A stretch of 64,000 nt of DNA, from positions 868,001 through 932,000 of the forward strand of contig OY718805.1 of the NCBI GenBank assembly GCA_963070105.1, written 5' to 3'. A model generated the notes under the pieces. That model made no database searches and was not told the origin of the DNA. It saw only the letters and a program-made list of their open reading frames with translations. The stretch's first letter is position 1; each line of letters begins with the position of its first letter. Both the position numbers and the translations under genes were made by a program. Below, piece by piece: positions 20,250-48,232 of the stretch. The stretch is from Litomosoides sigmodontis. Its lineage: Eukaryota; Nematoda; Chromadorea; Rhabditida; Onchocercidae.

Positions 20250-23200
20250 TCCTTTTGTAGGGTTGTAGCTACTGCTAGAAGTTACTAGAAGTTGTAACGA
20301 ATTTTATTCATTACCAAATATGTTGCACAAAACACTTATCAACAAGTATGAGGTAGAGCGGAAGAAAGGTTGCAATAGATGAGCGAACTGTTTGCGAGAA
20401 AAGAATAAAAATTAAATCGATCACTGCTCGGTCAGCATAAGAAACGAAGTGTAATGTAGCAAGTCTTTGGAAACAGAGAGTTAACAGATCAAAGGACAGC
20501 TTAAAATTTAGTAAACTACGTAAATTTCTCATCAATTTACATATTTTTGCCGTTCGATTAGCTTATTTCTTATTTCATGTTTTAGGAGTAGTAATGCTTC
20601 ACGTGACCCAATTGCTAAACTATTATGATAACACGCAGCGCGCTTCTCGAAATCAAGCATTACACCATCGAAATAGCTGATCTGAATCAAAATACAATGA
20701 GGATAATCAAAGCACTCACCAGGTGTGAAAGGAAGGGAGCAGAAGTTACGAGCAATCATTTCATAATCCGTATTTAATGAGTCACCATTCCACTATTCCA
20801 TCAGTCGCATAGCTTCACTTAACTACCTCCATCCAGTTTTTTACTCAATTTCAGGAAAAAGCGACGGACGAGGAGGAACCGTGAGAAGGGGGCGTGGGAT
20901 GCGCGAATGCAGGAGGATGGATGTGAAGTGATGTCACTGAGTAGTTAGGCCGTGATAAGAGAGTACGCAAGAGAGAAGAGGAGGTAGAGAGTGCAGGAAG
21001 TACTGAGAGATGCGCAGTAGACTGATTGCTCAACGACATTGGAGAGCTCTACCATTTTCTCCCCCTTTCTCCCTCTCTTATCTCTCTTTATATCTCTGTT
21101 TGCATGGGATGAGAACATATCGTTATCGTCAGGACATATTTACACTGTGTTACATTTATTGCGCAGCGGAAGATTGCTTTTATCCCACTGTTTTAGCAAT
21201 TCCTTGCGTGCAGCGTACGCTGCAAGCGATACCAAAACTTCAATTTGTAGGGCAAAAAGAACGAATGCTTATGAAATATGTGATCTGTGATAGCACCATC
21301 GTTGCCAGGATGAAGTGATTTACTTTTAGATGACGTAGATTTGCAGACGCTTATTAATTCACGGCATCTATGTTTGCAAATTTTTTTCCGTTCTGAAATA
21401 TCTGGAACTTTTCAATTAAGATGATCTTTGATACTGATATTATTTCTGCGATTTATTTGTTGAAAGCTTTCAAATAATCAATAGGTTTGCGTCATTTGTA
21501 AAGTTTGGTTGCCGCAAGCCGTTGATATAAATTCATAGTTTGATGAAGGTCACTACTGATCGATCGCCGATTGTGTCTTATTGATCGTTTAATCAGTTCG
21601 GCTGATATCCAGTGATATGCAATCAATGAGTACTTCATTTTTCTAATATGTCCTTGATCCTTGCTTGTTGTGAAAGACAAATGCTCACAACGTACAGAAC
21701 ATATGTGCCTTTACCTCAAAGCAATCGATAGACAGTAATAGGTGTTCCGGAAGGTGGCGGACGCATGTATGCAGTCCGGTAGATTCATCTGAAAAGTATC
21801 AGTTGTCCGGACTTGCCACCTGTACGATTTATGCATGTCCTCTCCATTTCCCCTTCCTGCTTTGTCTGTAAGCATTGTGATGCCTGAATTGAGTGGTGAG
21901 ATCATCCTGCTCTGTCTACTTTTTAAAATATTCATTCGTACTCTATTCACTTACTAATGCAAGCTAGCAATTCTCAGGCTAGTCAAATTAATCATTCCTA
22001 AACCGTTTCAGCCGAACAGTGGAAATATATTTGAGATCAACTGGTTTTCACAACCAAACAGCATGTGGTGAAATTTTTGCTTATCAGATGAGTGATGTTT
22101 CGCGTCACATATGCGGTAAACAAAATGAAAACTTCCTACATGCTACTGCAGGGGAGGGGGTGAGGAGCGCGGGGGGAGAAAGGTGTTATTAAAATGATAT
22201 GAAAAGATTAGTAAACATAATAGTAATTCATGTGAACAGTGAGCGCGCTTATGTCATAATAGGAAACCCACCTAGATGTGAAACCTAACCCACACATAAA
22301 CATTCGAATGAAATTGTGAAATTTTCCTTTTATTTGCTGCCGAGGATGTGATCGATTCTGACGTGAGCACATATTTTTAAAAAAAAAGTTGTTGGATAAA
22401 AAAATCCATTGTTAATTTAGTTAATTTTTGTCTTGTTTGCAGATTATCATCGTTATTGTTATCCTTGATGTCATATCATACGTACGCTTAAATGTTTACT
22501 GGCTATCAGTATATTTTTTTATTGCCATACGCAAAAGTTCCATGAGGTCACGTACACATTCTTATTTTTCATTTATTTACTTATGCGATAATTTTATGTT
22601 TAGTTAAGCACTCCTCCGATCATTCGTTTAATTTTTGTCAATGTCACTTCCGTCGTCATTACTGTCGTTATCACTATCAGCATTATCATCTTCGATACGT
22701 TTGGATTCGAAGATTGTTTTCGTCAGAGAGATTAAGAAAATGGTAAAAGTAACCGTAGGTAATACATTTCCACATATTTCATCGATTATGAATAGCTTTA
22801 GTAATAGCATATGATATTCCATTAGCAAGTTACTTTACAAAGCAATCCAAATTATCAGTCCATTATATCATATCGTATCACATCACGAACACTGACATAA
22901 ATTCAGACGCATATATGAATATCAGTTTGTATCCATCCCAAACAAGTTGTAATAAGGATTCGAGGACTATCGTATTCCAATTTTTTGCGAATTTTTATTT
23001 AATCACAAGTTGAAATTTTTCAATATTTAATTTTTTGCAGCACGGAAATTGGGTGTACGTAAATTTCGATGCGAAATTCGTGCTTTATTTGTTGTTGTTC
23101 GTAGTGATAATTCGTAGTGTATTTGTTATTCGTTTATTTGTTGTGGAAATTGATGTACGTAGTGATAATTGGAAGTGAAGAAAGAGCGACGTCTGCTTAT

Positions 23201-23314
23201 CACTGTTTTGTATTAAGATTATTTTACAGCGATTAGTATTTATAATACTTTGCAAGCGCTATTATTAATAGTACTTCAGTTCTAACTGTTGTCGAAAATT
23301 GGTTTGATGAAATT

Positions 23315-34190
<10,876 letters not shown>

Positions 34191-35713
34191 CAGCTAGAAC
34201 GATGGATACCCTTCTTTTCCCCTAAGTTCTTTTTTTGTTATCGCTCATATTACTTGGGTATCGTCAATGTTATTAAAATGTTAAAGGCAAAGCTGTCCGA
34301 CGAAGCAGACAGTTTTGCCAAGAATTAGGAAGGCTGGTATCATGGATTTCTTGTGACCAAAACCGTGAAAAGCTTAGTTATGCATTAGTAAAAGTATAGC
34401 TTATTTGGAGTCCTCTGCTCACCATAAGTTTTTTTCACTGCTTTGATTTTGGTCCACATTTCTTCTGAACATAATGATGTAGCAGGTTGAGAAATAAATT
34501 CGTATCTTTTTGCGAAGGAAAAAACAAGATGAGCAAAAATTGATTTAAAAGGTTTTGTCTCCAAAATTTCCAAGAACGTTGTAGTGCTACTTTTTCTATC
34601 TTTTAATCTAACTGTCTCGAAACTTCGAACACAATGCCAAAGTTATTGTTAATATTATTGTTAATAAATATAAAATTTCTGCTAGTCATAAGTTTTTTAG
34701 TACTATTAAAAAAAAAGAGGAAGCAATTGAAGAGAAAAATGATTGTGATATGTTGTCATTATCATCATCTCATACTTAACACGAAGTCCTGTCAGAACAA
34801 AAAGGATATTTGCATGAAAGAGTTTTCAACAAAAAAGGAGTCATATGGTGCCCTGAAAATTCATATAGTGAAGGCGGACACCAATCACTTCTAATTGTAA
34901 AACAATGAATCTTCTTCTATTAACTTTAATAGTTCACCTTTGCTACACCTTTTTCTATTTTCATCTGATTGTTATTCCGGAAAAGAGTAGTTAAATTATG
35001 CAGAATCATCACTGTGAATTCAGGTTATTTTTTTTAATTGATTTCATTCGCCGTGATCTTTATAAAGAATTGAAGTGACGCTTTCTTGCCTTTGGTGTTT
35101 TACAATGCCGAAATGGTTTTTTTGCCTTTCTCTGTTGTTTTCTTTAAGGAACTTATTACTTCAAATGCATATTATTGTAGCAGCATTCGACAATAGCTCG
35201 GAGTGACTTCCTGTTTAATTTTTAAATTAAATTAGTAAATGATTCTCTTCAAGATCTCGAATTCATATCACAAACTTTTTCCTCGATGAAAACGAACAGG
35301 AGTACGTATTGTCACGCGTCGTTCTTATTTAAAGGAAAGATTTGAACTGTTTACAGCATCAAGTAAGGTATACATAATACATGAGTCGAAATTATTTATT
35401 CCCGAAAGACAAATAATCATGAAAATCGAAATAGTACTTGGATGAACATGAAACAAACTGTGAAAGATACGAATGGTAATATTGGATTCTGTTTTTATTA
35501 TTGTTACCTAAGTGGGAAGTGCTTTAATGTACCTAACCTTCATAACGGACGATGGAAATGATGCGAATACTCCGCCGGAGTCAGTCATGTGATGACTGAT
35601 TCTTAACTACACTTATCCATCTAGAAAGATTGAAGACGTAGCTCACTGGTTGATTTAGATGAGAATATAAAAAATGCCTATACACAAAATGGAAATTAGT
35701 CCGCTATGGCTCT
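34191..35713. other. Convergent 3' region, vhp-1 / USP22
   Basis: Both neighbours end here. AATAAA at 34493-34498 could serve vhp-1. Small open frames at 34385-34573 (-) and 34634-34894 (+) are not recognised and are AT-rich. Confidence 0.5.
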
Positions 35714-39223
<3,510 letters not shown>

Positions 39224-39230
39224 TGACCTC

Positions 39231-39233
39231 CTG
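39231..39233 (-). promoter_or_regulatory. Probable SL trans-splice acceptor of USP22
   Basis: ACTTTCAG on the - strand ends 7 bases upstream of the USP22 ATG. It lies 750 bases downstream of the DnaJ stop codon on the same strand. Confidence 0.55.
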
Positions 39234-39980
39234 AAAGTATACAATTCTTGTGCGGTTAAACCAGATCAGATATTACCCATACTAATAGAATAACCTAAAG
39301 CAATCACTAAGTTGTTTTTTTTAATTTCCTCAATGTTGTTGCTGCCGCTCATCGTTTCCGATCCTTTTTATAAGGGAGTAGTAAGTTATTTTAGCTTTCG
39401 AAAACTTTCAGAGCAAATTAACATTTTCTGATTGTCTGCGAGGTGCAAATCATAATGCGGATATTAAGAACCGATGTCGCAGCGTCTAGGCGAGCGTAAC
39501 ATGTACTGCATGCTGTAAACTGCAAAAGGATCACTGAAGATGCACGATTAAACTGCCACGTGACGTCAAACGGTTTTAAGGTGGTTCGCTGCCATTGAAA
39601 AACGGTCGACACTACCACACGGGTGAGGGAAGAAGCTTCATTGTCGACAGCAAAAGCTTGGTAACAGACCAACCTAAATAAGCACTTTTTAACAACTTTT
39701 GATCACATCTGCCTACCTTGCCAGATCAGCTCTGCCTGTTTATTCCCAGAAATACAAAAATAAGCATTGATGTAAGAAAACACTGGTGTGCCAAGGCATA
39801 ACGCAAGTCAACATATCACAATTTATTTGGCCGCAACAACAATTACTTCGAATGCAAATACAGCCAACAAAACAGCCAACAAAAGAAAGCGATAACACTT
39901 TAATAACTTAACTATACATATCTTACTAAAACAAAACAAGATGACCTGATCATATTAAATGTAATAAATACTGGCCACAC
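39234..39980 (-). other. DnaJ 3' region and USP22 upstream region
   Basis: About 0.75 kb between two tandem - strand genes. AATAAA on the - strand (39827-39822) fits a poly(A) signal for the DnaJ gene. An 85-codon frame at 39672-39418 (-) is not recognised. Confidence 0.45.
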
Positions 39981-42256
39981 TCATGACATCTGCAACCCAT
40001 TGTAAATCTGAAATTTAGGATTAAAATAGCATTTTTGCTAAAACATCTTATGCAATTATACATATCAAAAAAACCGTAAAAAAGACTGCAAAAGAATTCT
40101 CGCTAATCTCTAAAAAGAGTGAAACGCCTCTAAGATATTTGAGAAAAGATGTTATCGAGCTCAAGTAACAGAAAAGTATACTTTCGGTTTGAGGAAATCC
40201 TGTTTCAACAGTGTTTCTACAACTTCTTTCTCTTCAGGAGTTAATTCTCCGCGAGGAAAATCGATATCGATGGTTATATAGAGAATTCCCTTTTTATTAT
40301 TATTGGAGTATGAAGGCAATCCTTCATCCTTTTTTCGAATTCGTGCTCCTGGCCAAGTTATCTTTTCGCGGACGACCTACAAAATAAATTGTAACTTCTT
40401 CATCCCCCGTGGAACATATTTATGGAAACGAAATAGTTGAAAGCACTGTCCATAATCCTTCTCGGGCTCTTTTTTCCTGGTAGACTCACCAGCATAACAC
40501 TTCCAAAATATCGTGTAAAAATAAAAGCAAGATGTCTTCAACTGATAACTAATAATACTCAATTCCATTACAAAAAAGGTAGGTGGTGGATTAACTGTAA
40601 CAGAAACAGACTTGAACCACTCACACCTTTTTTGGTTCCTCCTTGAAGATACATATCTTATCGGTGATCCAAGTAGTAGTATCTTATTAATAATGGAATC
40701 TACAAATTATTAAAGACGGATATTCGATAAAATTTTCCTAACAGTGAAACATCTAATACTCTAATACAAAGCATAAAACACACTGAAGTAGTGCAACAAA
40801 GAGGTACAGTCAAGAAATGGAGAAAAAGTCCCTCACATACTTCAACTTTGTGTCCATCAAGATGAGTTATTTCCATTTTGAATCCCTTTAATGCATCCTC
40901 TAATGATATAGTGACGTTAGTATAAAGATCCAAACCGCGCCGCTCAAATATTGGATGCTTCTCGATTTTAATTACAAATTTCAGGTCACCCGGCTCACCT
41001 TCAATATGTGGCTCACCTTCCCCTGAGAATGTCTGTATTTGTCCTTCATCCACTCCTACTTCAATCTCAACCTGAAATAGTTTAAGAAAACACACCGAAT
41101 CAGTTCATTCGAAGAATGAACTATAAGTGGAAAAAGATACAGTTAATAATAATTGAAAAAACCTCAAACAAACATGTAGTAGAGTCCCTATTACCATAAT
41201 CCACTTTTAAACTAGTAATTAGTGATAGTATTTTTTAGTAAAAGAATAACATACTTCAAGGGACCGCGTTTCTTGTACCAGCACAACATTAGGGCATTCA
41301 TCACAAACCTTCACCTGAAACATTTGGAACCTTCCAGCGCCCAACTGTTCCGTACGCATTTCATGACGACAGTTACATTTTCTTGTGCCCGATGTCTGCT
41401 TGTATGATGATTTTATCCTACAATGGCATGAAATCTTCGTGCAATCCTCCAACTGATAGTGATTCAACATATGTTTATGACTTTAATACACTACATATCC
41501 TTTTCCTATATTCACCGCTTTAGTACACTAAACAAATTGTAATATGATTATTCAATGACAAGTTCTTGAAATTTTGGTCTTAAAACATCCCATATCATGC
41601 GCTCATCGGTTGTGACATTAAAAAAACAAAAAAGGAAAATCCGGTATTTCCTGAACCTTTTTACTTCCACAAAATTCCCACTATATACTTCTTCGAGTGT
41701 AACCCATAAATCCATAACCACATCAGCACCACGAGGTGTTCCTTCTTCATGTTGTTTGTTGCTGTGAAAGAAATCGCCAAAGAAAGAGGAAAACGGATCA
41801 TGGAACTTCCCACTATCACCAGAACCAACGTTTTTTAAACCTTCCTCACCGTAACGATCATAGATATCCCTCTTCTCTTTATCACTTAAAACCTATAATA
41901 GACCCACTGGAGGACTGTCCTACAGTTTAATGCAATACTTATCGATAAAAAATGCGACATTACTGGAATCAAACAGTAGTCCAATAATTATTTTTGGTAA
42001 GTGTCGAGATCAAAACTGAGACGCGTACACTGACCTCATAAGCGGCACCTAAGTCCTGGAATTTTTCTTCTGCCAGAGGATCATTACTTTGCTTGTCGGG
42101 GTGCAATTCTTTGGCTAGCATTCGGTACGCTTTCTTGATTTGGTTGAGACTTGCATCGCGTGGCACTTTCAAAATCCGATAGAAATCTCGCCCGGCTGAC
42201 ACAAGCATTAGCTGGTGGAAAAGATACAGTGGTAGGATAAAAAATGAGATATCCAT
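39981..42256 (-). CDS. dnj-20: ER-luminal DnaJ co-chaperone (DNAJB11/ERdj3), 357 aa
   Basis: Co-chaperone that binds unfolded proteins in the ER lumen and stimulates the ATPase of BiP. Six exons on the - strand: 42256-42035, 41892-41657, 41417-41255, 41071-40841, 40376-40182 and 40007-39981. They total 358 codons, against 358 residues for human DNAJB11. A signal peptide (about residues 1-22) is followed directly by the J domain with HPD at 52-54 and a Gly/Phe region ([18 protein letters not shown]). Next comes the ERdj3 Cys pattern KCNC ... VCDEC with [14 protein letters not shown] between. The substrate-binding part has [43 protein letters not shown] and [10 protein letters not shown], and the protein ends VYNGLQ-like (IYNGLQMS). 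No KDEL is present, as in other ERdj3 proteins. The start at MDISFF gives the proper signal peptide; an SL-type acceptor (TAATTTCAG) lies 87 bases upstream. Confidence 0.95.
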
Positions 42257-42343
42257 TTGGTCATTACCCGTTACCCGAATATTCAGATAGTTAGCGAGCA
42301 AATTCGTGAGATGTATTAATCAGTATTCATTACAACAACATAG

Positions 42344-43530
42344 CTGAAATTAGGATTATGTTTCAATGTTTCTTCCGAACCAATCACGATCAATAATCCA
42401 CCTTGCACGCAATATAATGCTCCCTCACTACACTTGAACTAATGAAAAATAAACCGCGAAAAACTACATATTAGCAACACCAACTGTTTTCTGCTTAAGT
42501 TATTACTCATTCATCTCTTTGTCATGGAGAGGTAATATATCTCCTTCATTTGTGATATTCTTAAATGCCACATTCACGTCAAAAGTGTAGAGATGAACGT
42601 ATGTTTCTTAAATTTCATCCATTCGAAATAGGCATTTTAGCTCACCCTGGTAAAATTTATGACGCAAACAATAAGCGATATATTACATAACTGTACGGTA
42701 AATTTAATGTAATCATCTTACATATAAGACCCAAAAATTCAAATTCCAAACAGCAAAATAAAGAAAAATATGATCCCGATGGCATTCTCAGAAGGTCTAA
42801 TGTAAAACACACTGACAAAAGAGAAAAAGTAAAAAAAATACGATCATCCAACAAAAGCCACAAAATCCATAATAAGTCGCATACGCCAGCCAACTGGCAA
42901 TTACTCGTCAGCACAAACAATATTTAACAGTATCTTTACACGCCGTATAAAACTGTTGGGATGATTGGCTGTTTCGTTAGTGGTGGATGGTAGGCTTTTC
43001 TTTCACCCTGTACAATATTTTGTTAGCCTAATTTAACTTGGATTACTGCAGGAATGTTATTTCTCTCGTATTTTCAAGATTCCCTAGCTGTCACGGGAAG
43101 ATATCGTGAAAATGTCTAGTGTTTTGATGAGTGGGAACTTTGCAAGTATTTTATTAGAATACGGCGTACATACATATTATTTCATTCTTCAAACAGCGCT
43201 TAATCTGTTCATTTTGAACTCTAGTAAGATGGCCGCAGTACATTATAATTTACTAAACAAGAAAATGAAATTAGTGGAAGGATGAACTCTGGTCCGGTGG
43301 AGTGACATAGCGGGGTGTTCGTGAAAAAATGCTTAGAGTTGGTGTGAGCGAGTTTCTTGGGTGTTGTAGGTTTTGGTAATGTTTTATTTGTAGGTATTGG
43401 AAGAAGTATGAATGATTAATTGCATGGCTAACGGGGTAACAAGTGGTAAGAACAAAATCTGACAACCTGTAGAGAACGGTATATAAGTCTTTACCAGAGT
43501 GAAAAGATCCGGAGCAGATAGTATATGATA
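42344..43530. other. Divergent intergenic region, dnj-20 / eif-3.B
   Basis: About 1.2 kb between start regions of two divergently transcribed genes, so both promoters should lie here. An open frame of 87 hydrophobic codons on the - strand (42920-42657) is not recognised and has no supporting splice context. Confidence 0.5.
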
Positions 43531-43538
43531 ATTTTCAG
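43531..43538 (+). promoter_or_regulatory. Probable SL trans-splice acceptor of eif-3.B
   Basis: ATTTTCAG ends 34 bases before the eif-3.B ATG. No in-frame stop or competing ATG of note lies between them. Confidence 0.55.
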
Positions 43539-43572
43539 AAAAAAGAGGTGTTTTTGGTTGAGGTTGGAGAAC

Positions 43573-46500
43573 ATGGTGGCAGCAGATCCGATATTTGATG
43601 AGAATGTTTCAGAGGAGCCATCATTTTCAGATAGCGAATATGGCTTCAAAGAAAATGCAACTGATGAAGGTACTGCATAATCATTCTGTTTGTGAAAGAT
43701 GAGTTGTATGTAAATGCTTGTTAAGGATAGATTAGATGGCGAGAAAATCATATAACTCCTTAATTCTTGGTATTTTGTAGTAGCAGGATGTTGTTTGCAG
43801 CCACCTCTTTTCACTGCTTATGTTGTTGAGAAGTATCTTGTACTGTATTTTATAATTGGTGAGATTCAGGATTTAGGAATATTTTGGAAATTTCCAGAAT
43901 TAGTTGGAGATGTATTGCGAAAAAAGCCGTCTTTAAGTGAATACGATCACTGTTGCATAATAGTTTCTGGAATACCCATCGTCGGTGAAAATCGCTTATC
44001 GAAGCTGAAGAGTGTGCTTGGGAAAATTTTTGGCCGGATACACCCAGAGTTCAATGACTTCTATCCAGTTGATGATAATGGTTCTACAAAGGCATGTTGC
44101 AATGCAAGATATTCAGTTGATTGGGTACAGCGATCGCTAGTACTTACTTTTCAAAATTGGTAAAACTGATGTGTGCGATGCAGTAGATCAAGATTTTTGC
44201 TGTAACAAAATGATGTGCTGAGCGATGGAGGCCTTCAAGTGATGCCACAAATGCATGCTTAGTGCATTAGAATTTATCCTTGTGACATATCACCGTTCTA
44301 GAACCATACTCATTTTCTGGTGGGCTAGATAAAAATGCTATCATGTTCGAATTGATTCTCTATACAAATCTTGCATATAAAGCTGATCATACATAAAAAA
44401 CATAAAGAACTGTGATTGAACACAGAATGTTGTGATGATCACGTAGTATTGAAACCAAGATTCAGATGGACAGCTTTTAATTATCTCAGAGTAATGTGAC
44501 GCATTGTAGGGCTATTGCTTTGTGGAATATCCCGGTAGTGAGATAGCAGAGAATGCTACAGCAATATTGCATGGTTATCTGCTCGACAAAAATCACACAT
44601 TTTCGGCTAATCTGTTTGATGATTTGAATAAATTCGAAAAACCGGATGAAAATTGGAAGCCACCGGAAGCGCGAATATACAACAATATTGTACCATTTTC
44701 TGACTTTCGTAGTTTACATAATGTTTAGCTTTACATCGTTTCAGGCTAGCATCTTTAGATGTTACGTAATAATTTTTTAGGGTGACTTGTGGTCGTGGTT
44801 GCAGAATGAGAAATGCTACGACCAATTTGCCGTCCATTATGAGCGTGATGCACAAGGTTCTAAATATGGTTCGACATCTCCCTTTGTTGGAGTTTACGAG
44901 TACCGGAAAGGACAAGACCCAATGCCTGTTACGGAACGACACGTATGTACTTGTTCTTTTTTAACCCTCTAAAAACGCAGTTTTATTCGATTGTTGGATT
45001 AAATTTCAGCTACAAGTTTCCTTCATTTCTGATATTTGAAGCTACTAGTTACACCAAATTCTTTTCAGTACTGGACTGAGACAGTGTTTAGATGGTCTCC
45101 CAACGGCACTTTCTTCGTAAGTGTTCATCGAATGGGTATTGCGTTATGGGCAGGGGCAAATTTCGAACGTTTTGCTCGTTATTCACATGAAAATGTTGTG
45201 ATGCTTGATTTTTCGCCATGTGAAAGGCATGTATTTAAACATTTTTTTCAATTTGGAGTTAAAAAAATAAACACATTATCAAACATGTAATTAAAATTTA
45301 ATCAATACTGATTTGACCTTTTGTATGAGAGGAAATGTTATTTAATACGTTGCTTACAATTCATTCTTAGTGAGAGTGTGGTGTAATGAAAGTAACTGAC
45401 CTTTCACAACTATAGCATAAGAAAGGATAAGTGCACTTTTAATTATTTATGAAAACAGTAAATGAGAAAGAAACATTTTTTACAGATTTCTTGTTACATA
45501 CTCATTGCCGGAAAATCGTTGGGCCGATGACACTAATTCCCTACGTATATTTGATACCATGACCGGAGAAATGCGACGTGGTTTTTCGTTGCTTACCCAA
45601 GAAGGATGCAATGAATTACCTTGCTGGCCATATTTCCAGTACATTTTGATAATAACAATACTTTTTGTACGAAGTTCTTTTCCCTTGACGTAATTAACCT
45701 TGTTATTAGTTAGTTGTACATTCAGTACATTTGATGCACATACAGTTTATCTTGGTACCCTTAATATTTTTAATCGTTTTGCTATTTTTCACCCAACTGT
45801 ACACTTTGTGAAACTTTTGAAACTGGTTGCTCTCAGCGAGCTATTATAGAAAAGAGGGGATTCCATGTATAAAATATGGAAAGGTAACGTTTGGATTTTA
45901 CAGGTGGTCAGCGGATGCTCGAGCTTTAGGACCAAATGAAACATATCTGGCTTGTCCAGAAGCGAACGGATATGTGGCATGTCCGAAGCCGGGTGGTAAT
46001 GGAATCAATATTTATGAAACAAAGAATTTTACTTTACTGGACAAAAAGCATGTAGTAATTGAGGGTTTGCGAACTTTCCGATGGTCACCAGCACGCTCTA
46101 TTCTCGCATATTATTGTGACGAACGCGTGAGTGTTTATTTCTTTCCATTACGAGCATAGAATAATTCTACACTAATTTATTTCTTTTGGTTTGTAATAAT
46201 AAGATTGCTTCTGTGAAAAACAATTTAAGACATCAGATAATGCGCCAGCAGAAATTGGTTTAATGGAAATTCCATCAAAAAAGAAGCTTCGTGCACAACG
46301 AATATTCTCTGTATCGGAGGCTGAATTGTTTTGGAATAAGAACGGTGATCGATTAGCCGCACACACAGAACGTTACCAGAAGAAAAATATCAAGACATCT
46401 ACGAATGGATCCATAGAGGAGATTAAGTATACGGTAGGCCAACGTGGTTATCGTTTATTTCTAATATGAAAATTTCATGTTTTGCTAGTTTACTTCTTTG

Positions 46501-48232
46501 TGGAAGTAAACTAGCAAACATGAATGTTGATTCTATACTGTTTGCAGAATCCGACTTCACACATAGAAATTTTTGATGCACGTGGGAAAGACATCTCAGT
46601 GCTTTCGATGCCTCTCTCGGAATCATTCATTGCATTTGACTGGGAACCATCTGGTTAATCATTTTTTTTGTTTCTGCAACTATTGAAAATTCGAAATATA
46701 AGTAGTTGACAAAGCAGAGAAAGTGATTTCATATATATATATACATATATTTCATATATATATATATATATGAAATATATATATACAGTTAAGTGTAATT
46801 GTTCCTAAATATCTTGGATATGCATATAGAATTGCTCATCAATCCTGAATTGCCTTTGATTAGGTGACAAATTTTGTGTGCTTGTTGGATCACAACATAA
46901 ATCAACTCCGCTTATTTATTACTTGGATACGACCAAGCATGCTCCCCAGCTGATATCGAAATTTGAACCTATGGAACGCTTCAGTGATGTCCTTTGGGCT
47001 CCAGCCGGTGGTTGGCTTGTCGTTTTTTCAGCTGCCACAGCATCCGGCAACATAATGTTTATCGATAGCAACGGAACGCGACCAACTCGCACAAATTTGG
47101 TCGAATATCCAGGCTTCAATAAGGTTGGTCTTACGGTGTAGAAAGTATTTTTTTTTGATAGGTTATCGGTGAAGAAAAGAGGTAAAAGTTTCTCGTTGAA
47201 TCGAAATATAATTCGATGGAGTGGAGAAGGAACTGTTATCCTTCATAATTTTAATCTTTTTCAGGGTAGCTGGGATCCCACAGGAAGGTATTTTACAGCT
47301 GCATGCACAATTGGTGGTGGAAAAGGTGATACGGGTTATCGTATCTATACTTTCCAAGGACGAGAACTCTACAGGAAGCCGTTGGATCGGCTAATGCAGT
47401 TCAAATGGCGACCACGTTTACCAGTTAAATTACCTGATGAAACACTTAAGGTATCTTTGTATCCTCTATTTCAATGTAAAAAAGTGTTTGGATCAAGTTC
47501 CTTTGGATTGGTTAGGTACCAAGTAGTGCTGTAGGAACTGCCTTGTTTGCACTGTTTCAACTTCATGCAAAGAAAATGTGTCATACATTTCTCTGCGATG
47601 TGCAGTAGTAATTTCCGATGTGCTTTCAGAGAGTTATACGTGGATATAAAATGAAATTGTTTATTCATATCAAAATTGTGAAATATAAATAATAATTGCT
47701 TTGCAGATGATAAGGAAGAATTTGAAAACTACATCAGCTAAATTCGAGGAAGAGGATAAAATGGAGCGTGGTAGAGCAACCAAGGTTTGTGTTTGTTCTT
47801 CACTTTATAACCTTTGTTTGCCTTTTGAATTATCAAGTCTGTTGTTCATATATTCAGGAGGTAAGCGAAAAACGCAAGAAAATTATGGCCGATTTTGTCC
47901 TGATTCGGAATGCATGCACGAAGAAATTGGCAGAAGAAGCAGAGTTACGCTTACAATTGAGAGGTATTTCTTTTAAAGTGATTTACGTACTAGTTATTTC
48001 TATTGCAAGGTTTTGGAGATTCGAACGAAACTGTAGGCAGAAAAGACAAAAAATTTGTTTTGTGGCGTAACATCTTATGTTTTGGCATTAAGTTAGCAAA
48101 CTAAATGATGTAGTTGCAGGCGGTTTGGATATGTTAAAAGCAGACAATGAAGATCTGGTGGAAGAAACCATAACGGTGCCTCTAACTACAGAAAAAGTGA
48201 AACTGCAGGAAGCAACAGTACCCGAGGAATAG
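43573..48232 (+). CDS. eif-3.B: Translation initiation factor eIF3 subunit B, 749 aa
   Basis: Core scaffold subunit of eIF3 on the 40S ribosome. Fourteen exons join in phase: 43573-43669, 43898-44091, 44510-44722, 44781-44942, 45069-45226, 45486-45638, 45904-46130, 46237-46433, 46548-46653, 46864-47123, 47265-47450, 47707-47784, 47858-47963 and 48120-48232, 750 codons in all. An acidic N-terminus is followed by an RRM (about 50-165; [31 protein letters not shown]). Then comes a beta-propeller with repeated WSP motifs ([33 protein letters not shown]-like [23 protein letters not shown]) and the typical C-terminal basic helix ([24 protein letters not shown]). The length is near C. elegans EIF-3.B (about 725 aa from memory). 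Introns 2 and 5 need GC donors (AAAG|GCATGT) to keep the conserved frame. Confidence 0.94.
46474..46524. repeat. 22-bp inverted repeat in eif-3.B intron 8
   Basis: Left arm 46474-46496 and right arm 46503-46524 pair over 22 bases with a single bulged T and a 6-base loop (TTTGTG). It lies wholly in the intron 46434-46547. Confidence 0.9.
46727..46787. repeat. AT-rich palindromic repeat in eif-3.B intron 9
   Basis: Alternating TA runs are punctuated by TTTCATATAT / ATATGAAAT words, making the stretch self-complementary. Confidence 0.8.

Larger units (their letters stand above)
18507..23314. other. 4.8-kb gene-poor region between the cyclase and vhp-1
   Basis: No coding exon is recognised on either strand. 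It holds a run of about 22 A (18612-18633) and two long inverted repeats (19092-19153 and 20135-20249). The distal part presumably carries the vhp-1 promoter. A TTTTTTGCAG at 23031-23040 could be an SL acceptor 274 bases before the vhp-1 ATG, but this is weak. Confidence 0.5.

Noticed and set aside
42657..42920. 87-codon hydrophobic frame on the - strand, possible small membrane protein
   Set aside because: Hydrophobicity is expected from T-rich sequence. There is no acceptor, conserved motif or partner exon.
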